The notes under the pieces were generated by a model. That model was not told the DNA's origin and searched no databases. It saw only the letters and a list, made by a program, of their open reading frames with translations. The translations under genes and the position numbers were made by a program. This document shows, piece by piece, positions 34,192 through 44,603 of a stretch of DNA of 50,275 nt; position 1 is the first letter of the stretch, and each line of letters opens with the position of its first letter. Origin of the DNA: Pseudomonadota bacterium (lineage in GTDB: Bacteria > Pseudomonadota > Gammaproteobacteria > Steroidobacterales > Woeseiaceae); NCBI GenBank assembly GCA_022560695.1, contig JADFSP010000018.1, positions 1 to 50,275 of the forward strand, read 5' to 3'.

Positions 34192-35802
34192 ATGCCAGTA
34201 ATCAAGACCAAAGTTGACCGAAACTCTGAGGAATTTGTAAAAAACAGGGAGGCCAACGAAGCGTTGGCGCAAGACCTGAGAGCACTCCGCGAGCAAGTCC
34301 TGCTCGGAGGGCCGGAGCGCTCGCGGGACCGTCATATTGAGCGGGGCAAATTGTTACCGCGCGACAGAATTCTCACGCTGTTGGATGACGGTTCGCCGTT
34401 TCTCGAAATTGGCCAGCTCGCCGCCCATGGCGTCTATGATGAGAGCGTTCCCGCGGCTGGCCTTATTGCTGGAATTGGGCGTATCCATGATGTCCATTGC
34501 ATGGTTGTCGCCAACGATGCAACCGTGAAGGGCGGTACTTACTACCCGCTGACCGTCAAGAAACATTTGCGGGCCCAGGAAATCGCGGAGCAAAATTACT
34601 TGCCGTGCATCTATCTGGTCGATTCCGGTGGCGCCTTCCTGCCGCGTCAGGACGAGGTCTTCCCCGATCGAGATCACTTCGGCCGAATTTTTTATAACCA
34701 GGCGCGACTATCGGCGCTGGGTATCCCGCAAATTGCGGCTGTAATGGGATCCTGCACGGCTGGCGGTGCGTATGTGCCGGCGATGTGCGACGAAGCCATC
34801 ATAGTGCGAAACCAGGGCACAATTTATTTAGGTGGCCCACCGTTGGTCAAGGCAGCAACAGGCGAAATCGTCGATGCGGAAACTCTCGGCGGCGGCAGTG
34901 TCCATACGCGCATTTCCGGCGTAGCCGATCATCTTGCCGATGACGACACGCATGCGCTGATGATCGCGCGCGAGATCGTCGCGAACCTTAATATCACCAG
35001 GCAAAGCGCGGTTGCGATGCGTGAGCCACTCGAACCTGCCTATCCGGCAGAAGATATATACGGCATCGTGTCGCGCGAGTACCGCTTTCCATATGATGTC
35101 CGCGAGGTTATTGCGCGAATTGTCGACGCATCCGAGTTTCACGAGTTCAAAAAACTCTATGGCTCAACGCTCGTCTGTGGCTTCGCTCATATTGACGGAT
35201 ATCCGATCGGCATCGTTGCGAACAACGGCATACTGTTTCCCGAGTCGGCCCAGAAAGGGGCGCATTTCATTCAATTGTGTAATCGGCGTGGAATCCCGTT
35301 GTTATTCCTGCAAAACATCACTGGCTTCATGGTTGGCAAGAGAGTCGAGCATGCCGGGATCGCAAAGGAAGGGGCAAAGATGGTGAATGCCGTCGCCACC
35401 GCGACGGTACCCAAGTTTACCGTCATCATAGGCGGTTCGTTCGGCGCCGGAAATTACGCAATGTGCGGGCGTGCCTACAATCCGAGGCTTCTATGGATGT
35501 GGCCGAACGCACGCATTTCAGTGATGGGCGGCGAACAGGCGGCGATCGTGTTGTCGACGGTGAAGAGAGATAGCCTTGAGGCTCGCGGCGAGGAATGGCC
35601 GCAGGAGGAACAGGACGAATTCGAGTCGAGCATCCGTGAGCAATACGATGTGCAGGGACATGCATACTATTCGAGTGCGCGGCTGTGGGATGACGGCGTG
35701 ATCGATCCGGTCGAAACGCGCAATGTCCTGTCATTCGGGCTCGCAGCGGCGATGAACCGGCCGCGCGATGTGGAGACGCCGTTCGGTATCTTCAGGATGT
35801 AA
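34192..35802 (+). CDS. liuB: 3-Methylcrotonyl-CoA carboxylase, carboxyltransferase (beta) subunit
   Basis: 536 residues, the full carboxyltransferase length. It carboxylates the product of the previous enzyme using carboxybiotin from an alpha subunit. Motifs: [72 protein letters not shown], and [19 protein letters not shown] in the C-terminal half. LiuB is preferred over geranyl-CoA carboxylase because of the isovaleryl-CoA dehydrogenase next door and absence of other atu genes. No biotin carboxylase/biotin carrier gene is nearby, so the alpha subunit must lie elsewhere. Confidence 0.9.
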   Translation: MPVIKTKVDRNSEEFVKNREANEALAQDLRALREQVLLGGPERSRDRHIERGKLLPRDRILTLLDDGSPFLEIGQLAAHGVYDESVPAAGLIAGIGRIHDVHCMVVANDATVKGGTYYPLTVKKHLRAQEIAEQNYLPCIYLVDSGGAFLPRQDEVFPDRDHFGRIFYNQARLSALGIPQIAAVMGSCTAGGAYVPAMCDEAIIVRNQGTIYLGGPPLVKAATGEIVDAETLGGGSVHTRISGVADHLADDDTHALMIAREIVANLNITRQSAVAMREPLEPAYPAEDIYGIVSREYRFPYDVREVIARIVDASEFHEFKKLYGSTLVCGFAHIDGYPIGIVANNGILFPESAQKGAHFIQLCNRRGIPLLFLQNITGFMVGKRVEHAGIAKEGAKMVNAVATATVPKFTVIIGGSFGAGNYAMCGRAYNPRLLWMWPNARISVMGGEQAAIVLSTVKRDSLEARGEEWPQEEQDEFESSIREQYDVQGHAYYSSARLWDDGVIDPVETRNVLSFGLAAAMNRPRDVETPFGIFRM

Positions 35803-35872
35803 GCAAAGTTCACGCGGAGAGGCTGAAACGGGCGATGCGGTATGATGCGCTGGAAAATCCGGGGATACTCGA

Positions 35873-36952
35873 GTGCCGCGCGCAATGAGCGACAGACAAC
35901 GGCAGAATTCCGGTACAACGGAAGTCCGCGAAGCACTTCGATTTGACGTTAGTGCGCTGGAAAAGTACATGACAGCTCATGTGGTCGGCTTTCGCGGGCC
36001 ACTCGAAGCCAGCCAGTTCAAAGGTGGCCAATCGAATCCCACGTATCTGCTCGAGGCGCAATCCGGCAAGTACGTCCTGCGCCGAAAACCGCCCGGCAGG
36101 TTATTGAAGTCGGCGCATGCGGTTGACCGCGAATTTCGTGTTATCAGTGCTCTTCATGCGGCCGATTTCCCGGTGCCTCGTCCGTATGCGCTCTGCGAAG
36201 ACGAGTCAGTCATCGGCACGAGCTTCTTCATCATGGAGTGCGTCGATGGCCGCATATTCTGGGACCTCGATCTTCCCGGACTGGGGGCGCAGGAAAGGGC
36301 GGCGATATACGACGACGTCAATGCAACAATCGCGCGATTACACAATTTCGATGCCGCTGCTCTGGGCCTTACAGACTACGGCAAGCGCGGCAATTATTTC
36401 GAGCGCCAGATTTCGCGGTGGGCTGGCCAGTATCGTGCATCGGAAACCGGGACGATCGAGAGCATGAACGACTTGATCGACTGGCTACCGCAAAATATCC
36501 CCGAAGACGACTCCTCAAGCATCGTGCACGGTGATTTCAGGCTCGACAACCTGATCTTGCATCCGGACAAACCCGAGGTTGTCGCCGTGCTCGATTGGGA
36601 GTTGTCTACCATTGGCCATCCGCTTGCAGACTTTACTTACCACCTCATGGCCTGGCAGATGCCGAAGATAGGAATTGGCTCAGAAGGCTTGCTGGGCAAG
36701 GATCTTGGCAAACTGGGAATTCCGGGGGAAGAGGACTATACGGCCCGCTACTGTGAGCGGACGGGGCGTGTTAACGGCATTGCCGATCGCAATTTTTGCT
36801 CGGCCTTCAATTTCTTTCGACTCGCAGCGATATTGCAGGGTATTGCCGGGCGAGTGCGGGATGGTACCGCCACGAGCGCTCATGCCTCCGATGCCGAAAA
36901 AGGGGTTCGACCGCTGGCCGACATAGGTTTGCGATTTGCAAGCAGGGCATAA
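35873..36952 (+). CDS. Phosphotransferase family protein (ACAD10/11-type kinase domain)
   Basis: 359 residues of the aminoglycoside-phosphotransferase/choline-kinase fold: FKGGQSNPTYLLEAQSGKYV at the nucleotide loop, Brenner motif IVHGDFRLDNLIL, and the metal-binding LDWELSTIGHPLADFTYH. These features are those of the kinase domain fused to acyl-CoA dehydrogenases in mammalian ACAD10/11, which phosphorylates 4-hydroxyacyl-CoAs. Its setting among acyl-CoA genes supports a similar role. The start is GTG 35873 or ATG 35885. Confidence 0.85.
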   Translation: MPRAMSDRQRQNSGTTEVREALRFDVSALEKYMTAHVVGFRGPLEASQFKGGQSNPTYLLEAQSGKYVLRRKPPGRLLKSAHAVDREFRVISALHAADFPVPRPYALCEDESVIGTSFFIMECVDGRIFWDLDLPGLGAQERAAIYDDVNATIARLHNFDAAALGLTDYGKRGNYFERQISRWAGQYRASETGTIESMNDLIDWLPQNIPEDDSSSIVHGDFRLDNLILHPDKPEVVAVLDWELSTIGHPLADFTYHLMAWQMPKIGIGSEGLLGKDLGKLGIPGEEDYTARYCERTGRVNGIADRNFCSAFNFFRLAAILQGIAGRVRDGTATSAHASDAEKGVRPLADIGLRFASRA

Positions 36953-37028
36953 GCTGCGATAGTGCGCATCACTACACTGGATTTTCGACGCCCCTGCGAC
37001 ACATGCGATGCGGACGAACTGATGGACC

Positions 37029-37886
37029 ATGGCGCTCAATTACGATGATCTGATGGCAACGTCCGTTGCCGATATACCTTTCAGTTACGGCGACACCGAG
37101 ACGATGTTGTACGCACTGAGTATCGGTCTGGGCCGCGACCCCCTGAATCGGAAAGAGCTTGGCTACGTCTACGAACAAGGCCCGCAATTGAGTACCGTGC
37201 CGACCATGGCCACGGTTCTGGTGCCAGATTTGTTTCCCGCCGATCTCGGCTGGGATTACACCCAGGTGCTTCATAGCGAGCAACGACTGACTCTGTATCG
37301 CCCGTTGCCCGCGGCAGCCGATATCCTGATCAACAAGCGCATCGTGGGCGCCTATGATCGAGGGCCGACGCGCGGCGCGATCGTGCTACTGGAGGCCGAG
37401 GGCCGTCTGGCGAAGGACGACACGGTTCTGTTCACGTTGGGTAGCACGCTCGTTGCTCGTGGCGATGGCGGATTCGGTGCGCCAGCCGGTTCCGGCCCGG
37501 CGCCGCATCGGGTACCCAGGCGCGAGCCGGATCTGAGCTGCGACATCGAATCCAGCCCCCATCAGGCCTTGTTGTACCGGCTGAACGGCGACCGTAATCC
37601 ACTGCATGCGGATCCATCGCTCGCACGGCAGGTCGGTTTTCGGGCGCCTATACTGCACGGACTTTGTACCTACGGCGTAGCCTGTCACGCGATCTTGCAA
37701 ACGATCTGCGACTACGATTACACGTTAATCGGCGGATTTGATGCCCGATTTTCTGCGCCCGTGGTTCCCGGTGATACGATTACGACCGATATGTGGCAGG
37801 ACGGCAATATCGTATCTTTCCAATGTTCGGTCAAAGCGCGTGATAGCGTGGTCATAAGAAATGGCAGATGCACTCTGGCGGCCTGA
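37029..37886 (+). CDS. MaoC-type enoyl-CoA hydratase 2
   Basis: 285 residues with a double hot-dog layout: an N-terminal half-domain (DTETMLYALSIGLGRDPLN) and a C-terminal catalytic half with the hydratase-2 motif YRLNGDRNPLHADP, AxxxGF and PILHG, containing the Asp and His of the active site. One usual Ser in the motif is Asn here. It resembles the hydratase part of peroxisomal multifunctional enzyme 2. Expected (R)-specific hydration of 2-enoyl-CoAs. Confidence 0.9.
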   Translation: MALNYDDLMATSVADIPFSYGDTETMLYALSIGLGRDPLNRKELGYVYEQGPQLSTVPTMATVLVPDLFPADLGWDYTQVLHSEQRLTLYRPLPAAADILINKRIVGAYDRGPTRGAIVLLEAEGRLAKDDTVLFTLGSTLVARGDGGFGAPAGSGPAPHRVPRREPDLSCDIESSPHQALLYRLNGDRNPLHADPSLARQVGFRAPILHGLCTYGVACHAILQTICDYDYTLIGGFDARFSAPVVPGDTITTDMWQDGNIVSFQCSVKARDSVVIRNGRCTLAA

Positions 37887-37917
37887 GCCGCACATGAACT
37901 AATCGCCGGAGAATGGC

Positions 37918-38709
37918 GTGAGCGATCGCGTAACAGTAAGCACAGACGGACATGTTGCCGAAGTCATGCTAAATCGGCCGGACAAACACAACGCGATCGA
38001 CATGCAGATGTTTGCAGAACTTGGAGAGGCTGGCGATCGGCTCGCCGCGGAACCGGCTATTCGCGCCGTGGTTCTGCACGGCGCCGGCGATAATTTTTGT
38101 GCGGGAATCGATGTCGGCGTTTTTGATGACAACACGGCCAGCATCGGCCCGAACTCGATGACGCCGCAGGATCCATCGCCGGCAAATTTTTTTCAACGGG
38201 CGGCATACGTCTGGCGCGAACTGCCCGTACCCGTCATTTGCGCGATCAGTGGGGTCGCATTCGGCGGTGGCTTACAGATCGCCCTGGGCGCGGACCTGCG
38301 CTATGCGCGGCCGGATTCGCGCCTGTCGATCATGGAGATAAAGTGGGGGCTGATTCCCGACATGGCGATCAGTGCAACGGCACGCCATGTGATGCCGGTC
38401 GACAAGCTCAAGGAACTCGCGTATTCGGGACGCGTTGTCGATGGTAAAGAGGCGTTGCAGCTGGGCCTGTTGACGGCCTTGCACGAGGATCCCTTGATGG
38501 CCGCGCGCGAGATGGCGGCAGAGATTGCGGGGAAATCACCGGAAGCGGTTGCTGCAATGAAGAAGCTGTTCAATAGCGGCTGGGATCTGCCGGAATCGGA
38601 GTCCCTGGCGCTGGAGGCTGCGCTGCAGTCGCGGCTTATGGGATCCGAGAATCAGCTCGAGGCGGCGCAGGCAAACCTGAACAAACGCAGTCCGGAATTC
38701 AAGGATTAG
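37918..38709 (+). CDS. Crotonase/enoyl-CoA hydratase family protein
   Basis: 263 residues from GTG 37918. Crotonase-fold signatures: VAEVMLNRPDKHNAIDMQMF, the oxyanion-hole region DNFCAGIDVGVF and GVAFGGGLQIALGADLRYA, then RLSIMEIKWGLIPDM, which keeps one catalytic Glu (as in rat Glu144) and has Asp near the position used by isomerase-type members. The substrate is unknown; its place after MaoC suggests acyl-CoA breakdown. Confidence 0.9.
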   Translation: MSDRVTVSTDGHVAEVMLNRPDKHNAIDMQMFAELGEAGDRLAAEPAIRAVVLHGAGDNFCAGIDVGVFDDNTASIGPNSMTPQDPSPANFFQRAAYVWRELPVPVICAISGVAFGGGLQIALGADLRYARPDSRLSIMEIKWGLIPDMAISATARHVMPVDKLKELAYSGRVVDGKEALQLGLLTALHEDPLMAAREMAAEIAGKSPEAVAAMKKLFNSGWDLPESESLALEAALQSRLMGSENQLEAAQANLNKRSPEFKD

Positions 38710-38790
38710 GCGGTCGATATCAGTGGAACTTGTGTTGCGATCAGGTGCTCCAACAATGTGCCGTCGTCTGCACCTCGAGGCCAGCGTGAG

Positions 38791-39504
38791 TTGAAGAGCA
38801 AGTCGAAACTCTTATTGGCAGTTGTATTTTCCCTGCAATTGTCTGTCGCCCTCGGCCAGGCACCCGCGGGCTTTCCAGGCGTCCCGCTCGAATCCCGAAC
38901 GATCAGAATACAGACCAGGGTCGAGGAACTGTTCGTGCGCCATGAATACGTGCGTGCGCATTTCATCTACCGTAATGAACTTGCAGTGGTCGGGGACAAG
39001 TACGCGCAGTACATGGCGGGTTTCATGTACCTGACCGGCAAGGGTGTGCAAAAGGACGCCGTCATGGCGTCAGCCTGGTACCGATTGGCGGCAGAAAGGC
39101 AAGCTCCCGAGTTCGTCGCTGCAAGAGACCGGCTGATGAGCACCTTCGACTCCGTTGACGTCGGTCGTTCCGACCAGGAATACATTGGTCTGTGCCTTCA
39201 GTACAGCGACCTCGTGCTGATGCTGAAACTGGCGCGCAAGGACCTGACGATGTTGAACGAGAGTTCGACGGGCTCGCGACTTTCCGGTGGCAGCAGGTCG
39301 ATAGTGATCATCAATCCACGCCTCGGTACTGTCGTGTCGAGTGACCAGTATTTTCGGCGGATCAGTAAGCGGCTGCAGTCACGGCTCGATTTCATTACGG
39401 ATAGAATAGAAATCGACAAAGTTGACGCGAATGGTGTTGCGGATGAACTTATCGCATTGCGCCAGCAAGTCATGCAGTACCTGAAAACCGTCGACGACCG
39501 CTAG
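38791..39504 (+). CDS. Exported Sel1-like repeat protein
   Basis: About 237 residues. A TTG at 38791 with GAGG ten bases upstream gives an ideal signal peptide (LKSKSKLLLAVVFSLQLSVALG); a GTG at 38758 is the longer alternative. One to two Sel1/TPR-like units follow (YAQYMAGFMYLTGKGVQKDA, VMASAWYRLAAERQAPEF). The remaining half has no motif I recognise. The stop overlaps the convergent TetR gene stop by 4 bases. A protein-binding periplasmic role is inference. Confidence 0.72.
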   Translation: MKSKSKLLLAVVFSLQLSVALGQAPAGFPGVPLESRTIRIQTRVEELFVRHEYVRAHFIYRNELAVVGDKYAQYMAGFMYLTGKGVQKDAVMASAWYRLAAERQAPEFVAARDRLMSTFDSVDVGRSDQEYIGLCLQYSDLVLMLKLARKDLTMLNESSTGSRLSGGSRSIVIINPRLGTVVSSDQYFRRISKRLQSRLDFITDRIEIDKVDANGVADELIALRQQVMQYLKTVDDR

Positions 39505-40088
39505 TTTCTCAAGCCGTTACTCAGGATACGCGGAAATTCATCGACAATTTTGCGCGCCATCTCCGCATCGCCATGAAACCATTTCGGAATCCAGTTCAAA
39601 GCGCCCATGATCGCGTTGCCCGTCATGCGTACGTCGCATTTCGCGATACTTCCGTCGCTGATTCCCTGCTCGAGAATATCTTCAAAATTACTGCTGTGCT
39701 TTCTGGACAGCTCAAGGACTTCGTCACGGTGCTGCGGTCGTAACGACGGAACTTCGCTCATGATCGCAATGGGACCGCGCTCGCCGACCATTATCTCGAC
39801 GTGATAGCGCAGGTACCGCAGGACCGTATCCAGCCCTGTGTCGCACTCGGCGATCGCCCGATCCATGGCTTCGCGCCCAACGTCTGCGGCGCGGACGTAG
39901 CACAGGTAGACGAGTTCCTCTTTGTTGCGAACGTAATAGTAGAGCGCGGCATCGGTCAAATTCAGGATATCGGCGACATCCTTCAGGGAAGTGCCGCTAT
40001 AGCCCTTCTTGTTGAAACAATCGGCCGCCGCCTTCAGCAGGCGGTCCCGCTTGAGCTGGAAGCGCGTTTCGACTGGGTCTTGCGCCAT
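39501..40088 (-). CDS. TetR family regulator, acyl-CoA type
   Basis: About 195 residues from ATG 40088 (GGGAG four bases upstream). The N-terminal DNA-binding domain is clear: RDRLLKAAADCFNKKGYSGT, SLKDVADILNLTDAALYYYV. The ligand domain resembles those of fatty-acid or acyl-CoA-responsive TetR proteins (PsrA/FadR type), but the effector cannot be read. Divergent from icmF, which starts 175 bases away, making that operon the likely target. Confidence 0.9.
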   Translation of the reverse strand: MAQDPVETRFQLKRDRLLKAAADCFNKKGYSGTSLKDVADILNLTDAALYYYVRNKEELVYLCYVRAADVGREAMDRAIAECDTGLDTVLRYLRYHVEIMVGERGPIAIMSEVPSLRPQHRDEVLELSRKHSSNFEDILEQGISDGSIAKCDVRMTGNAIMGALNWIPKWFHGDAEMARKIVDEFPRILSNGLRN

Positions 40089-40173
40089 TAAACTCCCCGA
40101 TTGGCCGCCCGGCATTGGGGCGGCTGCACTTGTGTTCTGCTCGATTGTGGCTTATTTTAATCTTCATTAGAAT

Positions 40174-40209
40174 TATTGCAATAGCAGAAAGCATTGATTT
40201 TCCTATAAT
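40174..40209 (+). promoter_or_regulatory. icmF promoter region with palindrome
   Basis: TATTGCAATA at 40174-40183 is a perfect 10-bp palindrome and TATAAT at 40204-40209 is a consensus -10. No consensus -35 stands at 17 bases, which fits a regulated promoter. The palindrome is a candidate site for the divergent TetR regulator. Confidence 0.5.
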
Positions 40210-40262
40210 TTCCGCCTCTACGGTGGAGATTTCTGCTGTTTTATCCTCGGAGGATGACCGTC

Positions 40263-43200
40263 ATGAGCACGGTTCCCAGCGATCTCCCCGGCGTTTCGGG
40301 AAAGACCGACGCCACGCCGTTGCGCTTCGTCACGGCGGCGTCGCTGTTCGACGGGCATGACGCGGCGATCAACATCATGCGCCGGCTCATTCAGGCGCAG
40401 GGTGTCGAGGTCGTCCATCTGGGCCATAACCGCAGTGTGGACGATATCGTGCGTGCCGCCATCCAGGAGGACGCTGACGGTATCGCGGTCAGCTCGTACC
40501 AGGGTGGTCACAATGAGTTCTTTCGCTACATGATCGACCGTCTGCGCGAACTCGGCGCCGGCCATATCAAGGTTTTCGGCGGTGGCGGCGGAACGATCAC
40601 GCCCGATGAAATTACGGCGCTCATGGAATACGGGGTCGAGCGAATCTATCACCCTCACGACGGCATGGAACTCGGCCTCGAGGCGATGATTCGTGACCTC
40701 GTTGCGCGCACGATGGCGGGACGGCGCTCGAAGCCAGTGCCGCAGATGACACAACGCGATTCGACACTCGACATTGCGGAGATGATTTCAGCGATTGAAG
40801 AAGGAGTTTTTGACAAGGCTACGATCGGCAGGCTGCGCAAGGAGTGGCGCGTGCAGGCGGGCCAGGTACCCGTCATTGGCATTACCGGTACGGGCGGTTC
40901 CGGCAAAAGCAGCATCACCGATGAAATTCTGAATCGGTTTCTCGACAATTTTCCGGACATGCGCATCGCCGTGCTCGCCGTCGATCCGACGCGGCGTCGT
41001 ACTGGCGGCGCGTTGCTCGGAGATCGCATTCGCATGAACTCGTTGCGATCGGAGCGCGTTTACATGCGCTCCATCGCTACCCGGCGTCAACATCTGGCAA
41101 CCAGCGAAATGCTCGGCGATCACATCCAGTTTCTGAAATCAAAAGGTTTTGATCTCGTAATCGTCGAGACCGCCGGCATCGGTCAAAGCGACAGCGAGAT
41201 CGTTGATCTCGTCAGCTTCTCGGTGTACGTGATGACGAGCGACTATGGTGCTGCCAGCCAGCTCGAGAAAATCGACATGCTTGATTTTGCCGATCTCATT
41301 GTATTGAACAAGTACGACAAGCGTGGTGCCGAAGATGCGCTTCGCGATGTCCGCAAGCAGTGGAAACGAAACCACGTTGCGTTCGATGCAAGTGACGAAG
41401 ACATCCCGGTCTACGCAACGATTGCGAGTCAGTTCAATGACCCGGGCGTCAGCTGGATGTTCGTGCAGCTTTGCCGGCGTATTGCGGAGAAGTCTGGTCT
41501 GGACATCGACGAGTGGTCGCCCGACATCGACACCACCAACAAGGAACCACGGACGATCGCGACCATACCGGGTGCGCGCATACGCTATCTTGCCGAAATC
41601 GCCGAGCAGGGTCGTGAGATCAACGGTCGAATTCGCAGCCAGGCCGAAGCAGCCAGCCAGCTGCAGCATCTCTACGAGGCGTTAAAGGTATTGCAGGACA
41701 CCGCATTGCCGCCGCAGTTCGAGCCGTACAAGAGCGATGCACTAACCGATGGCGGCGACCGCAGCATGCATGTATTGCGGCAACGATACCAGGAGGCCCT
41801 CGGTGAGTTGTCGTCCGAGTCGACCGCGCTGCTCAGAGAGTGGCCTGAGCGTAAAGCCGGAGTCCGTTCCGAAAAGTACCAATACTCGGTACGCGGCCAC
41901 GACATCGAAGGAGAAAATTATCGCGAAAGCATGAGCCACCAGAAAATTCCGAAAATTGCAGCGCCTGATTTCAACGACTGGGGCGAGTTGCTGCGTTTCC
42001 TGTCGAAGGAAAACCTGCCGGGTGCCTATCCCTACACTGGTGGCGTATATCCATACCGCCGGCTGGGCGAGGATCCGACGCGAATGTTTGCCGGTGAAGG
42101 CACACCGGAGAGAACCAATCGACGGTTTCACTACCTGTCATTGGATCAGGAGACTGCACGACTGTCGACGGCTTTCGATTCGGTCACGCTATACGGCGAA
42201 GATCCGCACGAACGCCCGGATATTTTTGGCAAGGTCGGCAACTCGGGCGTATCGATCGCGAGCGTCGACGATATGAAAAAGCTGTACTCCGGATTCGACT
42301 TGTGTGCCGCGACGACATCGGTATCGATGACGATCAATGGACCGGCCCCCATGATCCTCGCATTTTTCATGAACACGGCGATCGACCAGCAGATCGAAAA
42401 GCATTTGCGCGAGACGGGAAACTGGGAGCGAGCACGGAAAACGATAGACAAGTACTTCAGGGGGTGCCAGCAGCCCTGGTACGACGGCGAACTGCCGCCG
42501 GGCAACGACGGTCTGGGCCTGGGACTGCTTGGAATATCGGGCGACAAGGTCGTCGATGCGAAGACCTACGCGCGTATTCGTGAGGAAACGATGTCGGCCG
42601 TTCGCGGGACCGTGCAGGCCGATATCCTGAAAGAGGATCAGGCGCAGAATACCTGCATTTTCTCGACCGAATTTGCGATGAAGATGATGGGCGACATGCA
42701 GCAATTCTTTATCGACAATAACGTGCGAAATTATTACAGCGTGTCGATCAGCGGCTATCACATCGCGGAAGCCGGAGCGAACCCCATCAGCCAGCTTGCA
42801 TTCACGCTGGCAAACGGTTTTACGATAGTCGAATACTATCTTGCGCGCGGCATGAATATTGATGAGTTCGCGCCGAACCTCAGTTTCTTTTTCTCCAATG
42901 GCATGGATGCCGAGTATGCGGTCATCGGACGAGTGGCGCGCCGCATCTGGGCGCGGGCAATGCGTGAGCGTTACGGCGCCGGATCACGATCGCAGCTGCT
43001 CAAGTATCACGTGCAGACCTCAGGGCGCAGCTTGCATGCCCAGGAAATCAGTTTTAACGACATCCGTACGACGCTGCAGGCGCTGTATGCATTGTTCGAC
43101 AATTGCAACAGCTTGCACACCAACGCGTTTGACGAGGCGATAACGACACCAACCGAGCAGTCGGTCCGGCGCGCGGTCGCAATACAGATGATCATATCGC

Positions 43201-43706
43201 GCGAACTCGGGCTGAATTTTTGTGAGAACCCGCTGCAGGGCTCATTCATCATTGATGAACTTACCGATCTCGTCGAAGAGGCCGTCTATCAGGAATTCGA
43301 GCGCATCTCCGAGCGTGGTGGCGTACTCGGTGCGATGGACACGATGTACCAGCGCGGCAAAATTCAGGAAGAAAGCCTCTACTACGAAAGTAAGAAGCAC
43401 GACGGGTCATTGCCATTGATCGGCGTCAACACCTATTTGCCTGAGAAAGGTCAGGAGGACGAAGTACATGAACTTGAGCTCATTCGTTCGAGCGGCGACG
43501 AAAAGCAGAGCCAGCTTCGCAACGTTCGGGCATTTCAGGAGGCCCATGCGGATGATTGTGAGGCCGCGCTTGGCCGATTGCAGCAAGTTGCCCGCGAGCG
43601 TGGCAATTTGTTCGCAGAGCTCATGGAAACCGTGAAGTCCAGTTCCCTCGGGCAAATTTCGGCGGCGCTGTACCAGGTTGGTGGCGAATACCGTCGCAAC
43701 ATGTAA
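40263..43706 (+). CDS. icmF: Fused isobutyryl-CoA mutase IcmF
   Basis: A 1147-residue adenosylcobalamin enzyme interconverting isobutyryl-CoA and butyryl-CoA. Domains in order: B12-binding domain (about 20-150, [14 protein letters not shown] with the cobalt-ligand His), MeaI-type G-protein chaperone (about 205-500, Walker [11 protein letters not shown] and [16 protein letters not shown]), linker, and the mutase domain (about 560-1140; [55 protein letters not shown]). ATG 40263 fits GGAGG at 40249-40253 better than ATG 40254. Oddity: the substrate-pocket segment reads GVYPYR, with Tyr596 where IcmF proteins I recall have Phe; the Gln before NTCIFS is kept. First gene of an operon with a hydratase and an acyl-CoA dehydrogenase. 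Confidence 0.94.
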   Translation: MSTVPSDLPGVSGKTDATPLRFVTAASLFDGHDAAINIMRRLIQAQGVEVVHLGHNRSVDDIVRAAIQEDADGIAVSSYQGGHNEFFRYMIDRLRELGAGHIKVFGGGGGTITPDEITALMEYGVERIYHPHDGMELGLEAMIRDLVARTMAGRRSKPVPQMTQRDSTLDIAEMISAIEEGVFDKATIGRLRKEWRVQAGQVPVIGITGTGGSGKSSITDEILNRFLDNFPDMRIAVLAVDPTRRRTGGALLGDRIRMNSLRSERVYMRSIATRRQHLATSEMLGDHIQFLKSKGFDLVIVETAGIGQSDSEIVDLVSFSVYVMTSDYGAASQLEKIDMLDFADLIVLNKYDKRGAEDALRDVRKQWKRNHVAFDASDEDIPVYATIASQFNDPGVSWMFVQLCRRIAEKSGLDIDEWSPDIDTTNKEPRTIATIPGARIRYLAEIAEQGREINGRIRSQAEAASQLQHLYEALKVLQDTALPPQFEPYKSDALTDGGDRSMHVLRQRYQEALGELSSESTALLREWPERKAGVRSEKYQYSVRGHDIEGENYRESMSHQKIPKIAAPDFNDWGELLRFLSKENLPGAYPYTGGVYPYRRLGEDPTRMFAGEGTPERTNRRFHYLSLDQETARLSTAFDSVTLYGEDPHERPDIFGKVGNSGVSIASVDDMKKLYSGFDLCAATTSVSMTINGPAPMILAFFMNTAIDQQIEKHLRETGNWERARKTIDKYFRGCQQPWYDGELPPGNDGLGLGLLGISGDKVVDAKTYARIREETMSAVRGTVQADILKEDQAQNTCIFSTEFAMKMMGDMQQFFIDNNVRNYYSVSISGYHIAEAGANPISQLAFTLANGFTIVEYYLARGMNIDEFAPNLSFFFSNGMDAEYAVIGRVARRIWARAMRERYGAGSRSQLLKYHVQTSGRSLHAQEISFNDIRTTLQALYALFDNCNSLHTNAFDEAITTPTEQSVRRAVAIQMIISRELGLNFCENPLQGSFIIDELTDLVEEAVYQEFERISERGGVLGAMDTMYQRGKIQEESLYYESKKHDGSLPLIGVNTYLPEKGQEDEVHELELIRSSGDEKQSQLRNVRAFQEAHADDCEAALGRLQQVARERGNLFAELMETVKSSSLGQISAALYQVGGEYRRNM

Positions 43707-43793
43707 ATCAGGCGGTGCTCACATCGCCTCAACCTGCCACATCGATCTGGGGACGCACAGTATTCTCGGAAATATCCGGAGGACAGCAGACTA

Positions 43794-44576
43794 ATGAGTG
43801 ACATCGTCAAGTACGAACAGAAAGGCGCAGTCGCGGTCATTACGATCAATCGTCCCGACAGCATGAATGCATTTACGACGCAATTGTCAGCCGACTTGCA
43901 GTTGGAACTCGAGAAGGCGCATAACGATGATTCAGTCCGCGTTGTCGTGTTGACCGGCGAAGGTCGATGCTTCAGCGCCGGGGCCGATCTCAAGAGCGGT
44001 CTCGAGGGCAGGAGCGTATACGGGAAATTGCAGTTCGAGTACCGCCCGGTATTTGCGGCGGTGGCTGCGATGCCGAAGCCGGTCATTGCAGCCGTTGCCG
44101 GATCGGCCGCCGGTATTGGCATGTCCCTTGCGCTGCAGTGTGATTTGCTGATTATGGCCGACAGCGCATTTCTGCTATCTCCTTTTGCAACTATCTCACT
44201 GGTCGCCGACGGCGGTCTTAACTGGCAACTCGTGCGGCAGCTCGGATACCGTCGTGCCTACGCGCTCAGCATCGAATCGGAGCGTATCGATGCGAAGCGC
44301 TGCGTCGAGCTGGGTCTGGCAAACAAGGCGGTGCCCGCCGAGGAGCTGCAAAAAAGCGCCATTGACTGGGCAAATGACCTCAGCAGGCGGGCGCCACTTT
44401 CTTTGGCTGCATCCAAGAAAGCCATGCGCTATGCAATGGACAACGACTGGGCCAGCTCATTCGATTTCGAGGCTGACTTGCAGCAGACCCTGGTGGGCTG
44501 TGAAGACAACCTCGAGGGAGTAAAGGCATTCTTCGATAAACGCACGCCGAAGTTCAAGGGCAAGCAGGGTTCATGA
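43794..44576 (+). CDS. Enoyl-CoA hydratase/isomerase family protein
   Basis: 260 residues of the crotonase fold with VAVITINRPDSMNAF, the oxyanion-hole pieces RCFSAGADLKSGLEG and GSAAGIGMSLALQCDL. The usual Glu144 position is Phe (SPFATISL), while Asp139 in LVADGGLNW matches the single acid of PaaG-like isomerases. An isomerase or specialised hydratase is therefore more likely than a classical enoyl-CoA hydratase. GGAGG lies before the ATG. Between icmF and an acyl-CoA dehydrogenase gene on the same strand. Confidence 0.88.
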   Translation: MSDIVKYEQKGAVAVITINRPDSMNAFTTQLSADLQLELEKAHNDDSVRVVVLTGEGRCFSAGADLKSGLEGRSVYGKLQFEYRPVFAAVAAMPKPVIAAVAGSAAGIGMSLALQCDLLIMADSAFLLSPFATISLVADGGLNWQLVRQLGYRRAYALSIESERIDAKRCVELGLANKAVPAEELQKSAIDWANDLSRRAPLSLAASKKAMRYAMDNDWASSFDFEADLQQTLVGCEDNLEGVKAFFDKRTPKFKGKQGS

Positions 44577-44603
44577 GAGCACTTAATTTTTTGCGAGATT
44601 CTG

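Noticed and set aside
34192..35802. Geranyl-CoA carboxylase (acyclic terpene pathway)
   Set aside because: The neighbouring dehydrogenase is of isovaleryl type and no other terpene-utilisation genes are present.
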